Shown here one piece after another: positions 57,181-64,000 of a stretch of 64,000 nucleotides of DNA. The notes below the pieces were generated by a model. That model was not told the origin of the DNA, did no database searches, and saw nothing but the letters and a program-made list of their open reading frames with translations. Source of the stretch: Nectonema munidae (lineage: Eukaryota > Nematomorpha > Nectonematoida > Nectonematidae); assembly GCA_030549495.1 (NCBI GenBank), contig JAUIRK010000969.1, forward strand, positions 620,001-684,000, written 5' to 3'. Each line of letters begins with the position of its first letter. Position 1 is the first letter of the stretch. Position numbers and translations under genes: made by a program.

Positions 57181-57439
57181 AGAGTGGTCCAAAAAAATTT
57201 TTTTTTTAAATCTTCAGATTAGAACCCAGAATTCGATTCCATATCTGTTCCAATTATTTAAGTCCAAATTTCATGCAAAAAAAATATTTTTTAAAGGTTG
57301 CACATGACACTTGAAAAAGGCCTAATGCAATAACAAACGAGCTAAAAAGAAAAAATATGTTGTAATCATTTGTGTTTTTATTTATGAAAAAATTAACTGA
57401 AACACACATAAATATGTTACTTAAAAAGTCCAGCAATCA

Positions 57440-58793
57440 ATGTAACTTTATTGGCATCAGAAAACAGATGCCTATGCTCATTGACAACTTGCAGTAAGTA
57501 CTGGAGCTGTTCTTCGTTAGGTTACGGTTGAAGTCTTGAATCAACTTGATTGCCCTTTCAGCAACATTGTTGACAACTTTTCTGGAATGCACAATTTTAG
57601 CAGCCTTCTGAAAGTCTGCATTATCAGCCCACTCTACAGGAGGAATTTCTAGGAATGTTTATGGCAAATCCAGAGTTTCAAAGAAACGCAACGTGTTCTT
57701 GGTGACAAAATCGCTGATCTGCTTTCTCTCATAATCTGCTTGATTGAGAGCGTTACAACATATTGGTGGAACCTCTGAACCCTTCTTTTCTATAATGTTA
57801 TGACTTATGAGCCATCAGCCTTTTCTGCTCTTCTGTCACACTCGAGTCAAAGAATGCCAAGCCAACCATTTCTTCACTTAAGTACCAAATATGTCGGCCA
57901 AAAGATTTTAAAGCTGCTTTCTTGACAACTGAATTGCTATACGTTGACAGCTTTTTGAGAAATTTTAAATCATTTTGAGGAGCTTTGGCTGGTGATGGCG
58001 CTTCAAACCAGACTTTCGTGTAGAGACTTGCAACAAAAAGTAGAAATTGCAGCATTCCGCGCTCTTCCGATGCTTTCAAGGTAAACTGCTTTCTAAACAT
58101 CCACATTTTATAGCAGTAAATTACCTTTGCCATCCATCTCGCTCTATGAAGAGCGCCAGGAGCTTGGAAATGAACTCCCCGAGGTGGATTCTCTCCAAGA
58201 AAAATGACCGTAAGCTCCAAAAATTCTCTGTAGTCATCCCGTGGTTGTTGTTGACTTACAAACTGAATTGTATCTTCCTTAAATTCAGCAATCTCACTTC
58301 TCTCTGAAGCTGGTGAGTAATAACGGGTATCAATCGTGGACCATTTTTCTTTGAAACGTTTGAATAGGGCAATATCCGGCCCAGATGATGTTTGGGTTAT
58401 TTGTAGTGCAGTAAAGACTTTTTCTAAGATTATTTCAAAGATGTGATGTCGGCAGGCAAAGTGTAAAACATTTATTCCTAGTGCGTTTTCAATCAGAATA
58501 CAGGCTCCATTGATACGCCCAGTGTTGCTGGCTGTTGTGTCAAAACATATGCCGGTCACTTTGTTCGATACTTTCCATTCATCAATGCATGCGATCACAG
58601 CATTTGCTTGAGTTTGTCCTGTTCCAATGTGTAATTTTGGAACGCCAAGAAGAATATCTGTATCTGCACCGGTAATAATTACTGGTAACCTGTCGACCTT
58701 CTCACATCCAGTAATACCTGGAATCAACTTTCCACCCCAATGAACTGTCAATGGTCCATCTGCATTGTAACTTTCTTTTATGGCATTTGCCAT
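57440..58793 (-). pseudogene. hAT-like transposase-family protein (331-aa open frame plus broken tail)
   Basis: The open frame 58793-57798 has HWGGKLIPGITGCEKVDRLP, LLGVPKLHIGTG, GICFDTTASNTGRINGACIL (RNase H-type Asp), LHFACRHHIFEIILEKVF (C-x-x-H), PRDDYREFLELTVIFLGENP and ALHRARWMAKVIYCYKMWMF, then WYLSEEMVGLAFFD. I recognise this block order from a large uncharacterised protein family repeated in arthropod and cnidarian genomes; the D, C-x-x-H and RW pattern suggests a hAT-like transposase (inference). The family continues with FFETLDLP..FLE.PPVEW, VVNNVAERAIKLIQDFN and LQYLLQVVNEHR, which are found at 57780-57450 after a 1-bp shift near 57800, a stop near 57660 and another shift near 57500. 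The N-terminal half is missing: the frame starts beside a Penelope-like fragment. Confidence 0.7.
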
Positions 58794-58799
58794 TTTTTT

Positions 58800-59070
58800 C
58801 CTATTTCAGGTACAAAAACATCCAATACACTTTTGAAACATCTAATAATAACAATATTTCTTTTCTTGATGTTCTTTTTTCTATATCAAACAGTAACAAT
58901 GTCAGAACTGATGTTTTCCGAAAAACAACAGACAAAAATATTTGCATTAACTTCAGGTCAGCACATCCAATCAAGACTAAAACATCACTTATAAAAATGG
59001 AGCTGAACAGGGCGGATAGAATTTCCTATAACAAAAAAGAAGAAGTTGCTTATCTATTATATAATAATAT
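58800..59070 (+). pseudogene. Penelope-like retroelement reverse transcriptase fragment
   Basis: Plus strand: RYKNIQYTFETSNNNNISFL then DVLFSISNSNNVRTDVFRKT, TDKNICINFRSAHPIKTKTS and LIKMELNRADRI. The order FLDV, V-RK-T, F-S-HP-K, L-RA matches the region after the catalytic box in Penelope-like elements. About 85 residues, open. The GIY-YIG endonuclease expected downstream is absent (59080-59200 continues open but unrecognised). It abuts the truncated start of the minus-strand gene. Confidence 0.65.
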
Positions 59071-59589
59071 TAACGCAGGTATAGCGAATCATATATATCA
59101 GAGATCTGGCAAGACCTCCGGGGAGACAACTCGCCAAACTTGCCAGCCTTATTATATATTTAAATGTGTAAATCGTAAAATGCTTAAAAAATATACTTAA
59201 AATAAAAATTTTCAAAAAATATTTTACATTGAAATTGCAGTTTTATTTCATAAAAACTATATGATTGGTTGAAATGTTTATGTAATATCTAATAATAATA
59301 ATATGAATACTACCAATACTACTTTTTGAAAATTTTTACTTGTTTGATTTGAAGAAAGAATTAAACTGTTTTTCATTATTTCTTTATCATGATATATATA
59401 TCATTAGAAAGCTTATCGTTTGCTACATACTCTAGAATAATATATTTTTGAAAAAGTTTTAAAAAATTTTAATAAATGGACTTTACTTCGAAAAGTTTTG
59501 TCTAAATTTTTGAAAAAATTACGGACCACCTTTTGAGTGAAGCATAATGTTAAGATTTTTAAAAAAAATTGAATGAAAATGATATCATT

Positions 59590-60285
59590 GGAAAGGTATA
59601 CTCTTTGTGGTTAACATAGGCTAGGTTATACAAATAAATATATTTTCATTTTTCCAAAATCTGCTTTTATGTGAGGTCAATCAAGTTTTATCTAGTTTCA
59701 AAAAATACCAATAATAATTAACGTTCTTAATTTATATAATATTTTTTCAATATTTTATATTCACAAAGGTAAAATATGATTTTTTACATTTTAAAATTTC
59801 ATAGTTGAAGAAAACTGTCGAAAATTAATATATATTTTTTACTTTTTATGGGTCAGTAGTATAGGTCAGTATAATTTTTTTCTAATAAATTTAAAATTAT
59901 TTTTGAAGTGAAAAATGTTGATCGAATGTACAAGATTTGAAGCTATACTCTTTGTGGGTAAAATAGGCTAGGCTTTACAAATAAATATATTTTTATTTTT
60001 CCAAAATCCGCTTTTATGTGAGGTCAGTCAACTTTTATCTAGTTTCAAAAAATACCAATAATTAACGTGATGAGTTTATATATTATTTCTTCAAAATTTT
60101 ATATTCACAAAGGTAGAATATGGTTTTTAACATTTTAAGTTAAATAAAACTGTGAAAATTAATATATATTTTTTACTTTTTATGGGTCAGTAGTATAGGT
60201 CAGTATAATATTTTTCTAATAAATTTTAAATTATTTTTCAAGTGAAAAATGTCGATTAAATGTAAGAGTTTTGTTTGATAATCGT
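59590..60285. repeat. 347-bp tandem duplication
   Basis: TATACTCTTTGTGG...AGTAGTATAGGTCAGTATAA occurs at about 59597 and 59944, with high identity. The downstream part AATAAATT.AAATTATTTTTGAAGTG recurs again at about 61200-61225. Confidence 0.85.
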
Positions 60286-60775
60286 AGTCTACTTTTATTT
60301 AGTTTAGATACAACCTTTCTAATTTTTAACGAAGGGCATTCGTTATATTTATACCGACAGTGTGCGAGGAATAAATCACATTATTGATTGATTTTAGAGC
60401 ATAATTATGCGAAGAAAGATACATGTTGCATTACGCGTTTGTGAGCGCAGTGAATTCTTATCTCACATACGCTTCACCACATCTTTAGCACGCGTGTGTG
60501 GTTTTGTCGATTGAATGTACGAGTTTTGTTGGATAATCGTAGTCTACTTTTATTTAGTTTAGATACAACCTTTCTAATTTTTAACGAAAAACATTCGTTA
60601 TATTTATACCGACAGTGTGCGAAGAATAAATCACATTATTGATTGATTTTAGAGCATAACTATGCGAAGAAAGTTTAACACATGTTGCATTACGTGTTTG
60701 TGAGCGCAGTGAATTCTTATCTCGCATACGCTTCACCACATCTTTAGCACGCGTGTGTGGTTTATTTTATCGGGC
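60268..60775. repeat. 255-bp tandem duplication
   Basis: GTTTTGTTGGATAATCGTAG...CACCACATCTTTAGCACGCG is present twice, starting at about 60268 and 60523, nearly identical except for a 5-bp difference near 60670. The less AT-rich part (GCGTTTGTGAGCGCAGTGAA) stands out. Confidence 0.9.
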
Positions 60776-60989
60776 TAGTGTACGCTTAGTTTATTTGTAG
60801 TGTTCCTAGCTTAAATCTTAGTCAAATATTAAAACGCTTATAACTTTTACATTTCTCAACAAAATGCATCCTGCGATATATCAAATTAAAGCATTTTTTA
60901 TGGGCTTTCAGAATACATTACTTATATCATAAGTCCTTAAGAAATACCATTTTACTGTTTATATTTTCCATGGGCTTCATACCATTAAT

Positions 60990-62010
60990 TCCAAGATAAG
61001 GGATGCATTTTAAACTAAAGCTCCTTTCATTAGGACAAATTTTAAACCTATATTATGTGACAATTTCCAGTACAATTATAAAGCGACTTAACTCTCATAA
61101 ACTAAATTTATTTGTAGATTTTTATAAAATAGTATTAGTTTTTCTATTTTTTTATAAATTAACCTTCGTTTTTTTTATTGGTCAGTATAATGTTTTTCTA
61201 ATAAATTAAAAATTATTTTTGAAGTGAAAAATGTAGATCAAATGTACAAGTTTTGTTGGATAATCGTAGTCCACTATTTATTTTTAGATTTTTATAAAAT
61301 CATTTTAGTTTTCATTTTTTTATATATTAACATTAGTTTTTTACTTCTTTTGAAGTGCGGGTTTGATTTACACTTTGATTCGAAAAAAATATGTTTTGGA
61401 TAAATATTATTTTATTATTGTTTACTGCATATAAATTTTTAAAGAGAAGATAAATAGATCAAAATATGTGTTTTAATCAATTTTTATCAATAAGTAATCT
61501 CATGAATTTATTTTTTTTTCACTTTAATCCTAAATTTATTTCTATATTTTTATAAAATAATTATAATTTTCGACATCCACATTGAAGAAATAATGAGTTT
61601 TGTTGGATAATCATAGTCTACTTTTTTTTAGATTAGATACAACCTTTATAAGGGATGCATTTTAAACTAAAGCTCCTTTCATTTGGACAAATTTTTACCT
61701 ATATTATGTGATAATTTCTAACACAATTATAAAACGACTCTACTCTCAGAATCTAAATTTATTTGTAGATTTTGAATTAATCAACCAAAATTTAAATGCG
61801 GGTTTGATTTACACTTTGATTCGAAAAAATATGTTTTGGATAAATATTATTTTTATTATTGTTTACTGCATTAAATTTAAGGAGATAAGGGATGCATTTT
61901 AAACTAAAGCTTTTTTCATTTGGACAAATTTTTACCTATATTCTGTGACAATTTCCAGCCCAATTATAAAGCGACTCTACTTTCAGAATCTAAATTTATT
62001 TGTATATTGA
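60990..62010. repeat. Three-copy dispersed tandem repeat
   Basis: GATAAGGGATGCATTTTAAA...CTAAATTTATTTGTAGATTT occurs at about 60995-61125, 61645-61765 and 61886-62010. Between them, TGCGGGTTTGATTTACACTT is also duplicated (61357, 61796). Short open frames here are by-products of the repeat. Confidence 0.85.
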
Positions 62011-62117
62011 AGAAATATTTTTTCAGTATAAAAAGTTTAGAAAACTCTTCTCTAATATGTAATGATATATTCTCATAACCTGTACGGTTGAACGCGGGTA
62101 GACAACTTGCGTGTTAT

Positions 62118-62280
62118 CTCCAACCTGTATATTACGATGATTCTTCACCAACCTGTATTCTACGATAATTCACCTCCAACCTGTATTCTACGATAATTCA
62201 CCTCCAACCTGTATACTACGATGATTCATCTCCAACCTGTATACTACGATGATTCATCTCCAACCTGTATACTACGATGG
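62118..62280. repeat. 28-bp minisatellite, about 6 units, plus a second block
   Basis: Unit CTCCAACCTGTATACTACGA TGATTCAT; the last three copies are nearly identical. A further block of about 2.5 diverged units (CTATATACCGCGATAATTCA) lies at 62403-62475. Confidence 0.9.
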
Positions 62281-62619
62281 TTTCTTTTCCATGTACTAAT
62301 GACTAGAGAGACAATGTTCAATTTTATGTTCACATTCTGCTAGATGTAAGATTTGATATATCTCTTTCGGGGAGACGATGCTACATAAGTTATTACCTAT
62401 ATACATTATACCTGTATACTACGTTGGTTCATCTCCAACCTATATACCGCGATAATTCATCTCCAACCTATATAATATATTTTATCAAATAATCAAAATA
62501 AAATTCTGTAATCAAAGAATCGAAAAATATTCTTTAAAAAATCAAAAAATATCAAACTTTCTGTTCATATTTTGCTACCTCATACGATGTTACAAAAGTT
62601 ATTACCTATACTTTGCAAT

Positions 62620-62901
62620 TTGCACGATTTTAAATATTATATTTGTCGAATAATCAAAGAATCGAAAAATGTTCAAATCAAAAAATATTTATTCTTTTTA
62701 AATATATCGTTGGGTCCCCTTACTATTAAAATTGAAAGATAAACCTAGTCTTTAATAATTATTTTTTATCAAATTATGCACATACGAAACTAAAAGTAAG
62801 GGGAGCCAACGATATATTTAAAAAGAAAAAATATTTTTTGATTTGAACATTTTTCGATTCTTTGATTATTCGACAAATATAATATTTAAAATCGTGCAAA
62901 T
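62620..62901. repeat. Long hairpin, arms about 105 bp, loop about 70 bp
   Basis: 62620-62724 (TTGCACGATTTTAAATATTA ... GTTGGGTCCCCTTACT) and 62795-62901 (AGTAAGGGGAGCCAACGATA ... ATTTAAAATCGTGCAA) are inverted copies with only a few differences. The loop at 62725-62794 is AT-rich. Could be a foldback MITE or the template of a hairpin RNA. No target duplication confirmed. Confidence 0.85.
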
Positions 62902-63719
62902 TTTCATTTCATTTTAAAGCAAATTTTATACTGATTACGAAAATGTAAAAATATTTTAAATTAAACATTTTTTAAATACTTTTTTTAGCCTTTGAACTTG
63001 AAAAAATGACAAAAAATTCAACTTTGACCTCAAAAAAAATTAAAAAATCATTCGATTCATTTCAAACAAATTACATATTTGGATCAGCGTATCAAACTCT
63101 ATCAGAATACGCTTTTAAATTTTAATTTTTTTGTATTTTTCAATTTTTCGATTTTTCAGGCCTTTTCAGCGCGCTCAAAATTAGACTTTTATCACTTCTC
63201 ATATATTCAACCAAAAATCAAGTTTTATATTTTTAGAATCCTCTTATCATTCTGAATAACAATGTTAACTTTATTTTACCATAAATCTATTTATTCAAAA
63301 AAATTCATATATATTTGTATATTTTGTATATACGTGCATAATGTACTTATTTTAACCAATGAAAAAAATTCATTTACATTAAAAAAATTTTACATACTCA
63401 ATATATCCAATTCATTTAATGGCTGATGTGTTTATTCATTCTTCTCAAGAAAGATAATAAATTTGTATGTCTATTTCAAATCTATATTTTTAATAAAACA
63501 AGATTCTTTATTAAAGTTGTTTTTCTTAATTTATAAATTTAGTTTTTTTTAGATTTCTATAAATTGATACCTACTATTGATAATTTTTAAACAAACTAAT
63601 AGTTTTATTAATAGATTTCCTTAAAATCTAAATTATTTAGTTTATAAATTTTATTTTTCAATAATATATTTCTATAATCTTAATTATTATTTAGTTTATA
63701 AATTTTATTTTTCTAAACT
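62902..63719. other. Non-coding AT-rich stretch
   Basis: No gene. TTTAGTTTATAAATTTTATTTTTCAATAATA repeats start at about 63640 and recur at the window's end (63930-63995). Confidence 0.4.
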
Positions 63720-63910
63720 CTATTACCTAGAATCACGCGGTACCAATGATCTTTCACAGGACTTAGGATCATGCGATAACTGGACCTAGAATCACGCGTT
63801 ACCAATGATCTTTCACAGGACCTAGGATCACGCGGTACCAATGATCTTTAATTGAACATAGAATCACGCGGTATAAATGATCTTTCACAGGACCTAGGAT
63901 CACGTGTTAA
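63720..63910. repeat. 36-bp minisatellite, about 5 units
   Basis: Unit GGACCTAGGATCACGCGGTA CCAATGATCTTTCACA, with variants (TTAATTGAACATA, GCGATAACT). Palindromic CCTAGG and GGTACC sites recur in each unit. The flanking TTATTTAGTTTATAAATTTT unit lies on both sides, so the array sits inside a larger repeat that continues past the window edge. Confidence 0.85.
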
Positions 63911-64000
63911 TTTCCTTAAAATCTAAATTATTTAGTTTATAAATTTTATTTTTCAATAATAGATTAGTTTATAAATTTTATTTTTCAATAATAGATTTCT

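Larger units (their letters stand above)
57181..59535 (-). mobile_element. Probable hAT-like element holding the 331-aa ORF
   Basis: Left end AGAGTGGTCCAAAAAAATTT (57182 onward) and right end AATTACGGACCACCTTTTGA (59517-59536) form an imperfect inverted pair sharing GGTGGTCC/AGTGGTCC. The enclosed ORF and its tail are on the minus strand. Target duplication not resolved. Confidence 0.45.

Noticed and set aside
58751-58800. Start of the + strand frame overlapping the hAT-like gene
   Set aside because: Only from about 58800 does the frame resemble a reverse transcriptase; the first residues are antisense to the minus-strand gene.
61003-61902. Two similar frames of 64-68 aa
   Set aside because: They arise from copies of a three-fold tandem repeat; no protein-like constraint is visible.
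1-64000. tRNA, rRNA or CRISPR arrays
   Set aside because: No cloverleaf with plausible A and B boxes, no rRNA-like conserved stretch, and the tandem arrays have no unique spacers between short identical repeats.

Overview
The window is eukaryotic and animal, very AT-rich and dominated by repeats. Intron-bearing genes with GT..AG junctions and AATAAA signals, plus piggyBac, hAT, pogo/Tigger, Ty3/gypsy, non-LTR and Penelope-like remains, point to an invertebrate. An arthropod such as a parasitic copepod would fit, but nothing seen fixes the species. The only convincing host genes are two five-exon genes on the + strand for secreted TIMP-like (tissue inhibitor of metalloproteinases, NTR fold) proteins: TIMP-A (15270-22118, 197 aa) and TIMP-B (46277-48160, 199 aa). 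They share intron phases and two identical exon lengths (80 and 128 nt), so they are diverged tandem duplicates, now about 24 kb apart and separated by transposons. Layout: 1-4.8 kb holds two decayed piggyBac copies, one with TTAA-type ends. 5.1-7.6 kb and 9.5-10.9 kb hold repeats and unusual inverted elements whose arms are short tandem repeats. 11.2-12.9 kb is a Jockey/I-like LINE. 13.2-13.9 kb holds a solo LTR and a Ty3/gypsy fossil. 15.2-22.1 kb is TIMP-A, whose introns 1 and 3 are swollen by repeats. 23-28.3 kb is a copy of a large satellite-bearing repeat struck by two Tigger elements. 28.5-29.8 kb has a LINE fragment and a zinc-finger fragment. 30.8-31.7 kb is a BED-finger hAT gene cut by a 7.76-kb TTAA-flanked element (31720-39480) with long inverted ends, two different ~150-bp tandem repeats, a 110-bp GCGAC-rich minisatellite and a Ty3/gypsy fossil. 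39.5-46.2 kb is mostly featureless apart from hAT fragments and a MITE. 46.2-48.3 kb is TIMP-B. 48.8-51.5 kb is a hAT element holding two divergent hAT coding fragments. 52.2-56.1 kb is a third piggyBac region riddled with hAT MITEs. 56.3-57.0 kb is an unknown lysine-rich ORF. 57.2-59.5 kb is a hAT-like transposase-family ORF beside a Penelope-like fragment. 59.6-64 kb is tandem duplications, two minisatellites and a long near-perfect hairpin. How it works together: the two TIMP genes would give secreted inhibitors, probably of metalloproteinases. Almost everything else is mobile DNA in layers, and target-site duplications and shared insertion points allow the order of several events to be read.
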